This document shows, in pieces, positions 11,600-22,279 of a stretch of DNA of 64,000 nucleotides; position 1 is the stretch's first letter, and each line of letters opens with the position of its first letter. Below the pieces are notes generated by a model. The model worked only from the letters and a program-made list of their open reading frames with translations, did not search any database and was not told the origin of the DNA. The translations under genes were made by a program, and so were the position numbers. Origin of the DNA: Arion vulgaris (taxonomy: Eukaryota; Mollusca; Gastropoda; Stylommatophora; Arionidae); contig CM036755.1 of the NCBI GenBank assembly GCA_020796225.1, positions 85,569,803-85,633,802 on the forward strand, written 5' to 3'.

Positions 11600-14042
11600 A
11601 AATGTTTAACCAAAATGTTTTATCAAGCAAACGATATAAAGGAAGCAAAGAATTAAAACTCAAGTTCTTTCTCAATAGGAGAACGAATTCACTTGTCTCC
11701 ATCACTACTTTCCTTCGATTTGCAGAACTAGTTTTTCTTACTATAAACTCATTTCAGTTCAATGATCAATTCTTCGAGCAGAACAGTGGGGTCGCCATGG
11801 CATTAAAATATGACATATTTATGCTTGTCTATTCATGGGTTATCTTGAACATCAATTATGGAATACATATGATGGCCATCTTCCGTTCGTTTATCATAGT
11901 TACATTGATGACGGTATGGTCATTACTGATATGCCGGAAGTTGATTTATCCCGCTTCACAAATGTCATTAATGATTTTAACCCTGCTATTCGATTTATCT
12001 CTCACATCTCCACTTCTTGTGTCAATTTTCTTGACATTACTATAAGATTTAACCAATCCACCATTACAACATCAGTATATTATAAAACTGATACACATAG
12101 TTTTCTCCTCTATACCTCCTGCCATCCCAAGACTTGTCGTGATTCTTTGCCCTTCTCCCATCTCTTGTGCTTTTCTCGCCTGTATAGCGAGGACGACGAT
12201 TTTCTTGATAGAGCTCGTGAATTCCTTGATTTCTTCCGCAATCGCCCATACCCAGAGAAGGTGCTTGTATCTGGTATGCTTTGAGTTCCGAAAATTGCTC
12301 GCCATGATGCCCTTACCAACCAGCATAGGACTTCCAACTCTGACAGATGAAACTTATCTTAACTTTCCAACCTCATAGTTCACTGGTGAAAAATGTTTTA
12401 TTCCATCATCTCTCTATTCTAAAATCGGATTCCAAGACAGTTTTATTCTTCTAAAACTATCATCTAGTGGCTTATAGACGGGACTGGAATCTTTAAGATA
12501 TGTTAGTACACAGTCGCCTTAAATCCAATGTCCCGGGTCATTTTGGCATCGTCCGGTGTGGCCGACGACGATGCCATAGAAGTGCTTATGTGATACAGAC
12601 TCGTGTTGTATCTTTTCCTAAAGCCACTTTTGTTGTTGAGGATAGTTTTACATACGAGTCCCGCAATATACTCTGTGCCATCACTTGTAAACGGTGTGAC
12701 AAGACATACATCGGAAAAACTGGCAAATATCCGAGTGACCTTTTATGCCAACATGTACCTGATATACGCAAAAGCAAACTCTGTAATTATATATATATAT
12801 GTAAAATCAGTAGCCACTCATTTTAATGGAACTGACCATTTGGGAGCTACATTGTCCATGTCACAGCCATCCGATCATGTTCCTCTGATGATCGAAGTCG
12901 ATTTCTCTAGAAAATGCTTCTATATATGTATATGGTACATTGCCATCTCATGAACTCAACGCTCTATATTCCTATGCTTCTTAGTACTGTCTCTTCTCAT
13001 GCTCCATATTCACTAGGTGTGTATGTTAAATGTATATATGTTTTATATATTTATTTATCTTTGATTTGTTTTGTTTATCTTCTGTTTTTCACTTCTAGTT
13101 CTTTTGCATTTATTTCGTTACTCCTTTTTGGTCACTTTTAAAAAATGTTAGGATCGTTAAGAGCTTTTTGATTCTACATCGTGTGCTGTGTAAGATGTTA
13201 AGAGCTTATTTGATTCTACATCGTGTTTGCTGTGTGAGATGTTAAGAGCTTATTTGATTCTAAAATGTGTGTGCTGTGTGAGATGTTAAGAGCTTATTTG
13301 ATTCTACATCGTGTTTGCTGTGTGAGATGTTAAGAGTTTATTTGATTCTACATCGTGTGTGCTGTGTGAGAAGTTAAGAACTTATTTGATTCTACATCGT
13401 GTGTGCTGTGTGAGATGTTAAGAGCTTATTTGATTCTACATCGTGTGGCTGGGGAGATGTTAAGAGCTTATTTGATTCTACATCGTGTGTGTGTGAGATG
13501 TTAGAGCTTATTTGATTTTACATCGTGTGTGCTGTGTGAGATGTTAAGAGCTTATTTGATTCTACATCGTGTGTGCTGTGTGAGATGTTAAGAGCTTATT
13601 TGATTCTACATCGTGTGTGCTGTGTGAGATGTTAAGAGCTTATTTGATTTTACATCGTGTGTGCTGTGTGAGATGTTAAGAGCTTATTTGATTCTACATC
13701 GTGTGTGCTGTGTGAGAAGTTAAGAGCTTATTTGATTCTACATCGTATGTGCTGTGTGAGATGTTAAGAGCTTATTTGATTCTACATCGTGTGTGCTGTG
13801 TGAGAAGTTAAGAGCTTATTTGATTCTACATCGTGTGTGCTGTGAGATGTTAAGAGCTTATTTGATTCTACATCGTGTGTGCTGTGTGAGATGTTAAATT
13901 CTTGGCTCCTTTTGTATCCTTTGCATGCTAAAAGCATTTTGGTAGAAACGTTGCTGTGTAATTGGTGTTTGTATTTTGTAAAACTACAGTACTTTGTTTG
14001 TATGTGTTTCGCCGCTGCTACATAGTTTTACTGCAGTCATGG
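11600..14042 (+). pseudogene. Decayed Penelope-like element (PLE)
   Basis: It is collinear with the better PLE at 58.5-61.2 kb. Near 11660 come FFLNRRTNSLVS and NSFQFNDQFFEQNSGVAMA (RT); 11880-12040 matches the YIDD region, here with HSYIDDGMVITDMPEVDLSR near 11900; 12100-12250 has SEDDDFLDRAREFLDFF; 12500-12790 has the CCHH/GIY-YIG endonuclease (VHSRLKSNVPGHFG, CGRRRCHR, ICKR-like CKRCDKTYIGKTG). Frameshifts and losses separate the parts. The 3' noncoding end (gaaacgttgctgtg at about 13945, then gtaaaactacagtactttg) reappears at 13.91-14.04 kb after a 44-bp minisatellite that has expanded inside the element. Confidence 0.8.
13145..13905. repeat. 44-bp minisatellite, about 17 copies, inside the PLE 3' region
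   Basis: The unit is agatgttaagagcttatttg followed by attctacatcgtgtgtgctg and tgtg. The PLE 3'-end sequence resumes right after it. Confidence 0.95.
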
Positions 14043-14102
14043 TTGCTAAAACGTCACGACTAGTATCGTACGATCGTCTGTGAACGAATGCCAACTTCCC
14101 CG

Positions 14103-14815
14103 GAGTAAATAGCAGCAAAAATTGCATCCAGAGAAAAAACGTGGCCAACATGAGGTAAAATTGGAGCCATGTGGTGGGTGTCTGAATTGCATCCAGAGAA
14201 AAAACGTGGCCCATATGGGGTAAAATTGGAGCCATGTGGGGGTTTGAATTGCATCCATAGAAAAACGTGGCCAACATGGGGTAAAATTGGAGCCATGTGG
14301 TGGGGTGTCCGAATTACATCCAGAGAAAAAACGTGGCCCATATGGGGTAAATTGAGCCATGTGGGGTTTGAATTGCATCCATAGAAAAACGTGGCCAATA
14401 TGGGTAAAATTGGAGCCATATGGTGGGGGTCTGAATTGCATCCATAGAAAAACGTGGCCACATGGGGTAAATGGAGCCATATGATGGGGGTCTGAATTGC
14501 ATCCATAGAAAACGTGGCCCATATAGGGGTAAAATTGGAGCCATGTGGTGGGGTGTCCAATTACATCCAGAGAAAAACGTACAACATGGGGTAAAATTGG
14601 AGCCATATGGTGTGGGTCTGAATTGCATCCAGAGAAAAACGTGGCCCACATGGGGTAAAATTGGAGCCATATGGTGGGGGGTCTGAATTACATCCATAGA
14701 AAAAGTGGCCCACATGGGGTAAAATTGGAGCCATGTGGTGGGGTGTCCGAATTACATCCAGAGAAAAACGTGGCCCATAGGGGGTAAAATTGGAGCCATG
14801 TGGTGGGGGTTCGAA
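14103..14815. repeat. About 62-bp minisatellite, about 11 copies
   Basis: The unit is ttgcatccagagaaaaacgt, ggcccacatggggtaaaatt, ggagccatgtggtggggg and a variable join. A diverged, unexpanded relative occurs at about 26.2-26.35 kb (ttgcatccagcgaagagaca, then gggcccacataggg). The several ORFs on both strands, with repeated MWATF and HMAPI phrases, are translations of the repeat, not genes. Confidence 0.95.
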
Positions 14816-14999
14816 TTCAGTTTCTAAAAATACGAATAGCACAAGGTTAACAAGGTAAGTGTCGTTAGGAAGAAAATGTGCACGTCCCATCGAAGTAAGG
14901 GTGGCTACACTTTTAACAGTTCTTGGCAAGGATCGTGGGAAGAGATGCAATTGGAAGTGGTGAAGCAAGGGAAGGTTGCAGTTAACTTTATACAAAAGG

Positions 15000-15700
15000 C
15001 GAAGCACAGATATATCTATTGGGTAAAGTTAGCCGAGCGCAAATCCTAAAGTGGCGTTTTAGCGCCTAACGAAACTGCCTTCCTTGAAACAACTGGGCAC
15101 GGTACTGTTGTTCTTACAACTAACATCCCTGGAGTAACTGGGCGGGTAATGCTGGCGAGTGCAAAATCTTAGTTGCACTGATAGCGCCTAATGAAACGAC
15201 CCTCTATATCATTTGTGCGCAGCCACAGTTCAGTGTTTCGGGGCCGGGGAAAATGCAGAGTAGAAACTGTACATTGCCATGTGCTGACACGCGTCTCGAA
15301 AAGACTGAGAATGTTCCTATTCCGTAATAAACTCAACGTGGTCAGAAAATTAAGGCCAACATTGTAAGATTTGACAGGCTGTCCAACTCCGAACAATGGC
15401 GAAGGTTGACACATTTTACGATGTGTTGCACGAGTAAGATGACGTCCCACTACAAACTTATGTGTCTCCAAAAATAAGTGAGAAACGTTAGTAATCCGGA
15501 ACATAGTCAGAAAGGCTGTCCAACTTTTTGGCGTAGATCATAAAGTCTAAATATTCGGCGAAAGATGATCGTAAATGAGCAAATCCAAGTATGGGCAAGT
15601 TACCCTAGTAAATAAAATGCTGGCGAAACCGGATGTGTTGGCCTAGTCACCATAATGGCACAACGCAAATAAAAACTTTCTTATCAAAGATTAATTAAAC
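15000..15700 (-). repeat. Dispersed repeats R2 and R1, reverse orientation
   Basis: 15.02-15.19 kb holds two sub-copies (gttttagcgcctaacgaaac and gatagcgcctaatgaaacga) related to 8.65-8.92 kb. 15.23-15.68 kb matches the reverse complement of the repeat at 4.4-5.2 kb (gactgagaatgttcctattc, gtggtcagaaaattaaggcc). The ORF at 15169-15504 is not supported as a gene. Confidence 0.6.
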
Positions 15701-15719
15701 AGCACAATATTTAGTTTAT

Positions 15720-16295
15720 TCCTTTCGTGCCAAAGACGGCACATAGGGCAGATGTTTTAGATCTTCATATGATGCTGTTCGTTGCTAGCAGTTGGAGATC
15801 TTGTATGGTTTTACATCCCAATAGTTTATTTTCTTGTAGGATTGTTCTTCGAAGAGTGGTCTTAGGTCTTACACATTTTCTTTTCCCAACTGGTGACCAC
15901 ATAGGACTTGTCGATTTAGTCTCTTTTCGTCTGATCTAAGAACATGACCTAAATATTTTCACTTTCGTTTCCTTATAATATTTGATACGGTTGTTGGTGT
16001 GTTCTATCTCTCACTGTGTTTATTCTGAAAGCTGTCCAGTTTCTTATCAATTTTGTTTGTTGATTTCCAACTTTCACAACCGTAGGTCAGTAGTACAGGA
16101 ATCACACAGGATGAAAACAATTTAACTTTTGTACATATACTCTGGTCTTGAGATTGTCAGATATTTGTTAACTTAGTGAAAGCACTAACTGCTATGGTAG
16201 TACGAGAGTTTATTTCTTTCATCCTGTCTCCGTTACTACCGAAATATGTCAAATGTTTAACTGTCTCCAGTCATCACAATAAGAATGATAAAATT
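15720..16295 (-). pseudogene. LINE RT C-terminal fragment
   Basis: The minus strand reads VIPVLLTYGCESWKSTNK, KLDSFQNKH, then NIIRKRK and KYLGHVLRSDEKRLNRQVL in broken frames. This is the post-RT region of CR1/L2-like LINE proteins (pattern: YG-E-W-----LD-F-----R and --GHVLR). It is truncated at both ends. Confidence 0.6.
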
Positions 16296-16344
16296 GACAG
16301 AAGTAGGGCGCAAAGAATAATAAGAAGATAAGTGATGCCTAGAA

Positions 16345-16570
16345 AATCAGCAACACGTTTACTGTGCTTGATGGCCAAGTCCTGTCAGATATCAGCAACA
16401 CGTTTACTGTGCTTGATGGCCAAGTCCTTTCAGATATTAGCAACACGTTTACTGTGCTTGATGGCTAGGTCCTCTCAGATATTAGCAACATGTTTACTGT
16501 GCATGATGGCCAAGTCCTTTCAGATATTAGCAACACGTTTACTGTGCTTGATGGCCAGGTCCTCTCAGAA
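16345..16570. repeat. 45-bp tandem repeat, five copies
   Basis: The unit atcagcaacacgtttactgt followed by gcttgatggccaagtccttt and cagat has period 45. Being a multiple of three, it gives an ORF (16332-16667) that is only repeat translation. Confidence 0.9.
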
Positions 16571-16744
16571 ATATGCCACGATTTTCATTTTTCCATGTAT
16601 ATATATATATATATATAGTAATCGGAAAAGAATAGATGTCAAGTGTTTTGGTCTTTTACAAAATTAGTTACATCTTATTTCTGGTTAATTTGCAGCTACA
16701 TGGCTACTAACAAGGGCTGGAGGTCTGTAACATAATACATTCAT

Positions 16745-19372
16745 TTAGCGTATATGTCATATAGTGATTGTCTTTAGTTGTAGGAAGCTGGAAAAGATAC
16801 AAGTATGTACAATGTTTGTCTTTAGCTGTAGGAAGCTGTCGAGAGATACAAGTATGTGCAATGTTTATCTTTAGTTGTAGGAAGTTGTAGAGATACACGT
16901 ATGTGCAATGTTTGTCTTAGTTGAAGGACGTTGTAGAGATACAAGTATGTGCAATGTTTGTCTTTAGTTGTAGGAAGTTGTAGAGAGATACAAGTATGTA
17001 CAATGTTTGTCTTTATATGTAGGAAGTTGTAGAGAGATACACGTATGTTTCAATGTTTGTCTTTAGTTGTAGGACGTTGTAGAGAGATACAAGTATGTGC
17101 AATGTTTGTCTTTAGTTGTAGGAAGTTGTAGAGAGATACAAGTATGTACAATGTTTATCTTTAGTTGTAGGAAGTTGTAGAGAGATACAAGTATGTACAA
17201 TGTTTGTCTTTATATGTAGGAAGTTGTAGAGGGATACACGTATGTGCAATGTTTGTCTTTAGTTGTAGGACGTTGTAGAGAGATACAAGTATGTGCAATG
17301 TTTGTCTTTAGTTGTAGGAAGTTGTAGAGATACAAGTATGTACAATGTTTATCTTTAGTTGTAGGAAGTTTTCGAGAGATGCAAGTATGTGCAATGTTTG
17401 TCTTTATATGTAGGAAGTTGTAGAGAAAACAAGTATGTACAATGTTTGTCTTTATATGTAGGAAGTTGTAGAGAGATACAAGTATGTGCAATGTTTGTCT
17501 TTAGTTGTAGGAAGTTGTAGAGATACAAGTATATGCAATGTTTGTCTTTAGTTGTAGGAAGTTGTAGAGAGATACAAGTATGTGCAATGTTTATCTTTAG
17601 TTGTAGGAAGTTGTAGAGAGATACAAGTATGTACAATGTTTATCTTTAGTTGTAGGAAGTTGTAGAGAGATACAAGTATGTACAATGTTTATCTTTAGTT
17701 GTAGGAAGTTGTAGAGAGATACAAGTATGTGCAATGTTTATCTTTAGTTGTTGGAAGTTGTAGAGAGATACAAGTATGTGCAATGTTTATCTTTAGTTGT
17801 AGGAAGTTGTAGAGAGATACAAGTATGTGCAATGTTTGTCGCTAGTTGTAGGACGTTGTAGAGAGATACAAGTATGTACAATGTTTGTCTTTATATGTAG
17901 GAAGTTGTAGAGTGATACAAGTATGTGCAATGTTTGTCTTTAGTTGTAGGAAGTTGTAGAGAGATACAAGTATATGCAATGTTTGTCTTTAGTTGTAGGA
18001 AGTTGTAGAGAGATACAAGTATGTGCAATGTTTATCTTTAGTTGTAGGAAGTTGTAGAGAGATACAAGTATGTGCAATGTTTGTCTTTAGTTGTAGGAAG
18101 TTGTAGAGAGATACAAGTATATGCAATGTTTGTCTTTAGTTGTAGGAAGTTGTAGAGAGATACAAGTATGTGCAATGTTTATCTTTAGTTGTAGGAAGTT
18201 GTAGAGAGATACAAGTATGTGCAATGTTTGTCTTTAGTTGTAGGAAGTTGTAGAGAGATACAAGTATGTGCAATGTTTGTCTTTAGTTGTAGGAAGTTTT
18301 CGAGAGATACAAGTATGTGCAATGTTTGTCTTTAGTTGTAGGAAGTTGTAGAGAGATACAAGTATGTACAATGTTTATCTTAAGTTGTAGGAAGTTGTAG
18401 AGAGATACAAGTATGTACAATGTTTGTCTTTAGTTGTAGGAAGTTGTAGAGAGATACAAGTATGTACAATGTTTATCTTTAGTTGTAGGAAGTTGTAGAG
18501 AGATACAAGTATGTGCAATGTTTATCTTTAGTTGTTGGAAGTTGTAAAAGATACAAGTATGTGCAATGTTTGTCGCTAGTTGTAGGACGTTGTAGAGAGA
18601 TACAAGTATGTACAATGTTTGTCTTTAGTTGTAGGAAGTTTTAGAGAGACAAAGTATGTACAATGTTTATCTTAAGTTGTAGGAAGTTTTAGAGAGATAC
18701 AAGTATGTACAATGTTTATCTTAAGTTGTAGGAAGTTGTAGAGAGATACAAGTATGTACAATGTTTATCTTTAGTTGTAGGAAGTTGTAGAGAGATACAA
18801 GTATGTGCAATGTTTATCTTAAGTTGTAGGAAGTTGTAGAGAGATGCAAGTATGTGCAATGTTTATCTTTAGTTGTAGGAAGTTATAGAGAGATACAAGT
18901 ATGTGCAATGTTTGTCTTAAGTTGTAGGAAGTTGTTGAGAGATACAAGTATGTACAATGTTTATCTTTAGTTGTAGGAAGTTGTAGAGTGATACAAGTAT
19001 GTGCAATGTTTATCTTAAGTTGTAGGAAGTTGTAGAGTGATACAAGTATGTGCAATGTTTATCTTAAGTTGTAGGAAGTTGTAGAGTGATACAAGTATGT
19101 GCAATGTTTATCTTTAGTTGTAGGAAGTTGTAGAGAGATACAAGTATGTGCAATGTTTATCTTAAGTTGTAGGAAGTTATAGAGAGATACAAGTATGTGC
19201 AATGTTTATCTTAAGTTGTAGGAAGTTGTAGAGAGATACAAGTATGTACAATGTTTATCTTAAGTTGTAGGAAGTTGTAGAGAGATACAAGTATGTGCAA
19301 TGTTTGTCTTTATATGTAGGAAGTTGTAGAGAGATACAAGTATGTACAATGTTTATCTTAAGTTGTATAAGA
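16745..19372. repeat. 49-bp minisatellite, about 53 copies (2.6 kb)
   Basis: The unit is gtgcaatgtttgtctttagt, tgtaggaagttgtagagaga, tacaagtat. Variants (gtac/gtgc, tgtc/tatc, tttag/ttaag) are patchily shared between neighbours, as expected from unequal exchange. Minus-strand ORFs with NFLQLKTNIAHTC repeats are spurious. Confidence 0.95.
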
Positions 19373-20274
19373 AACATCTTTGTGAAGAGACATACTAACT
19401 ACACTACTCATCGACACAGTCAACGTTCAAGTTATCATGCAAATATAGGCTGTACTAAAACTGTTTTAGTATTTTTAGATTGACTATTCAACACAATTTA
19501 TAATACTTTAAATAGAACAATAGGTGCACATTTGCCTCCAGCATAAGTACAATGCACCGTATTCTATTTGTATACTAAAACTTCACCAAAGGAAATGTAG
19601 ACTACATCTTTTCCTAAACTAGTCTACGTGACGACGTCAGTCACAGCGAAGTACTAGGTTAGCAGCTTCAGCTGGATAACGTGAAGCCATGACAACAGTG
19701 GGTGTATGAGGTGATGAGAGAATGCAACTGTTTATGTTGCTCTCTATGGTCATGGTCCTGTATGGTCACTGCTAATAAAGAAACCAATGGCAGACTACCT
19801 TTCAAGAAGATGCCCAGATAACGGTATCAGTAACATGGAATAACATATGAGAATAATCATAGACATATCTTGAGAGTATAATGTGATATATACTTCGCTT
19901 TATTGATAATTGCTTTATTGTTTTCTATTGAGTTTTTCTATGCGAACGTAGTGGAAAACTCAATAGGAATACGGAAAGCCAGCCATTTTGTTTTGTTTGA
20001 AATTAAAACTGTTCTTTGAAAATAAATAACTGTCGGCTATGGTAATTTTATCCTAGTTCCTCATAATTGACCAGGTGAAAAATAAAGGAAATTAACTCAG
20101 TGTTAAGCTATTTCAATAGAATAGATAGCAAAATATTCATTTTAGCAGAAACAATATTGCATTCGATTTATAATTGACAAATCAGGATGAGTAAATGTAG
20201 ATTTTATTGTATTATAAAGTCAAAGACTGATCTAGTAAGATCTTCGTGAACAAAGACAGTAGAGTGTGTTCCTG

Positions 20275-20313
<39 letters not shown>

Positions 20314-20607
20314 TAGTTATATATATTTATAGTGTTAACAGAAGATTCTAGATCAAATAGAGTTTGTAAAGTTAAGCATTGTCAGTTAGTAAGAAGTTTG
20401 GTGACATTTCTTTGCTGACGACCAGCAATGAAGTCGATAGAATAACTAGAAGCACCGACAAGTATGTATTTGTGTTGAAACATGGCCATGATGAACTCTA
20501 TACATTTCATATTTCAACAAACAAATAATGACTATATAACTTTTCATAATAATGATTCAGTCTTTATATTATAACATCTGATTTTTTAAAACTGGAATTA
20601 TTGACAG
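19373..20607. other. Unassigned intronic DNA upstream of micro-exon A
   Basis: AT-rich and without supportable genes. It has a 12-bp perfect inverted repeat (ctattgagtttt at 19925-19936 and aaaactcaatag at 19955-19966, 18-base loop) and an (AT)n tract at about 20279-20310. Confidence 0.5.
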
Positions 20608-20634
20608 AAAAATGGCTAAAAACAAAGGATGGCC
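20608..20634 (+). CDS. Micro-exon A, 27 nt, nonapeptide with KWLKTKDG
   Basis: The sequence lies between ttgacag (ending 20607) and the donor gtaagtagt (from 20635). Read with a phase-1 intron on each side it gives two bases, then K-W-L-K-T-K-D-G, then one base. The length of 27 and the W-L-x-x-x-x-G core match the micro-exons at 27045, 42824/55166 and 61988. The polypyrimidine tract is the weakest of the set. A second frame is also open, with an ATG in a good context (aaaATGG), giving KMAKNKGWP. If the short intron 20635-20736 were removed that frame would continue into an ORF with a hydrophobic stretch. The phase-1 reading is preferred because it joins the upstream 145-nt exon and the other micro-exons. 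Confidence 0.65.
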
Positions 20635-20878
20635 GTAAGTAGTAGACTGTATTGAATTATTGTGTTAGACATATCTTGTTCTTACATAAACAATTTACTG
20701 AGATATATAAACAAGTTAATTACATATCCTTTACAGGACTTTGCGAATCAACCCCAGCTTTTTAACGCTGTTTGTGATTTTTCTAGGCATTATTACGTTC
20801 AGTAGTTTGTCTTTGCTTTCTGAACGGGTGGTGTCATCGTCCTTTTGTAACAATCCACGTGAAACAGCATGCAACCAA

Positions 20879-20970
20879 GCTGTCCCCAGCACGATTCGAA
20901 CTCAGTACGTTCGGGTTAATAGACCGAAACACTATCGCCGCCTAAGCCACAGAGTGATATATATATTTCT
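20879..20970 (-). repeat. tRNA-derived SINE-like head
   Basis: The reverse complement has an A-box-like TGGCTTAGGCGG and, about 35 bases later, a B-box-like GAGTTCGAATC. These are the spacing and motifs of an RNA polymerase III promoter in a tRNA-derived sequence. No complete cloverleaf can be drawn, so this is more likely the head of a SINE than a tRNA gene. The sequence at 20735-21100 around it, including aataaa at about 21067, may belong to the same insertion. Confidence 0.5.
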
Positions 20971-21429
20971 CAAAGTTTGTGCGTGTGTATGTGTCCTGCA
21001 ATGCATGGCCTTAACTCTTAGTGGACGAGGTCAAAAGTCATGTTTTTACAAACCATTTGTTTTTACAATAAAAAGCTTCATTTAGTGTGGCTCCTTGTAA
21101 AAGGCGTCCCAACCCACAGTCACATAGTATGGCGTTTCGTCCACAAGGAGTGAATTCACATCCAAACTCCTTTACATTTGATAGGAATACTTCTAATATA
21201 AAAGCTAGGTCACATTTTTGTTTCGAAATTGTATCCATGTACGTCAGCAACATTAATCAAACATAATTTGGGACAATGCCCTTCAGTATCCGATTGTAAT
21301 TCCTTGAGGTGAAGAAGATTACTGCATTTGCAAAATCAAAGGGATACAATCACTAAATTTACAACAACATGTTTCATACTTCAAAGAATTGATACTTATT
21401 TCGAATCACTAACAGAGATACTCACATCA

Positions 21430-21915
21430 CTTTTAATCACAACACCAAAAACAACAACACCAACAGCACAACTACCAACAACACAACACCAACAGTAGCA
21501 ACATCACAAACAACAACAACATGAACACGAGCAAAAACACCACACAGAACACATCCAACAACTGACACAACAACTACCAATAACAACAACATCACAAACA
21601 ACAGCACCATCGACAGCAACAACAACACAAAAAACAACAATATCATGAACAAAAGCAATAGCAACACCACCATCAACAACAGCACAGCTACTACCAACAG
21701 CAACACAATGAAAAGAACAAGTGCAACAACAACATCAACACCAGCACTAGCAACACCTCAGACAGCCCTATATAACAACAAAATCATCAATAACAACTGC
21801 AGCAACAACCCGCATAACAAATACAACATCAACATCATTCGCAAATACAACAGGAACATTACACCAGCAGCAACATTAACAATAACATCTACAACAATAT
21901 TCATCAATAAAGAAT
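21430..21915. repeat. Low-complexity CAA/AAC-rich tract
   Basis: Nearly 500 bp are dominated by caacaacaac with acc and agc interruptions. ORFs on both strands (N/T-rich or V/L-rich) are composition artefacts. Confidence 0.9.
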
Positions 21916-21961
21916 AGTAACCACATTAGTTTATTACAAATAAATGTCCATGTCCATCAAT

Positions 21962-22262
21962 GAGGGCAACATCTTTATAAATGTGGTAAGGGAATGTTTA
22001 GTGCAACATCTCTATAAATGTGGTAAGGAAATGTTTAGGGCAACAACTCTATAAATGTGGTAAGGGAATGTTTAGGGCAACATCTCTATAAATGTGGTAA
22101 GGAAATGTTGAGGGCAACAACTCTATAAATGTGGTGAGGGAATGTTTAGGGCAACAACTCTATAAATGAGGTAAGGAAATGTTTAGGGCAACATCTCTAT
22201 CAATGTGGTAAGGAAATATTTAGGGCAACATCTCTATAAATGTGGTAAGGAATGTGTAGGGT
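21962..22262. repeat. 37-bp tandem repeat, eight copies
   Basis: The unit is aacatctctataaatgtggt followed by aaggaaatgtttagggc. It abuts the LINE that follows. Confidence 0.9.
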
Positions 22263-22279
22263 ATTGGTTATTGTTTATA

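Noticed and set aside
14821..14860. Exon ending at aacaag|gtaagtg (14,853)
   Set aside because: The upstream AG is not preceded by a pyrimidine tract, the length is 34 nt, and no W-L core is present.
14046..15007. Minus-strand ORFs of 130-201 residues with repeated HMAPILPH and MDAIQT phrases
   Set aside because: They are read through the 62-bp minisatellite; the same phrase appears in all frames as the period is not a multiple of three. No sign of selection as protein.
16707..19055. Minus-strand ORFs with repeated NFLQLKTNIAHTC
   Set aside because: Translation of the 49-bp minisatellite; both strands are equally open by chance.
20879..20970. A functional tRNA gene on the minus strand
   Set aside because: A- and B-box-like motifs are present, but acceptor and anticodon stems do not pair convincingly, so a SINE head is the better call.
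21437..21917. V/L-rich and N/T-rich ORFs that look like membrane or asparagine-rich proteins
   Set aside because: They arise from the CAA/AAC low-complexity tract.
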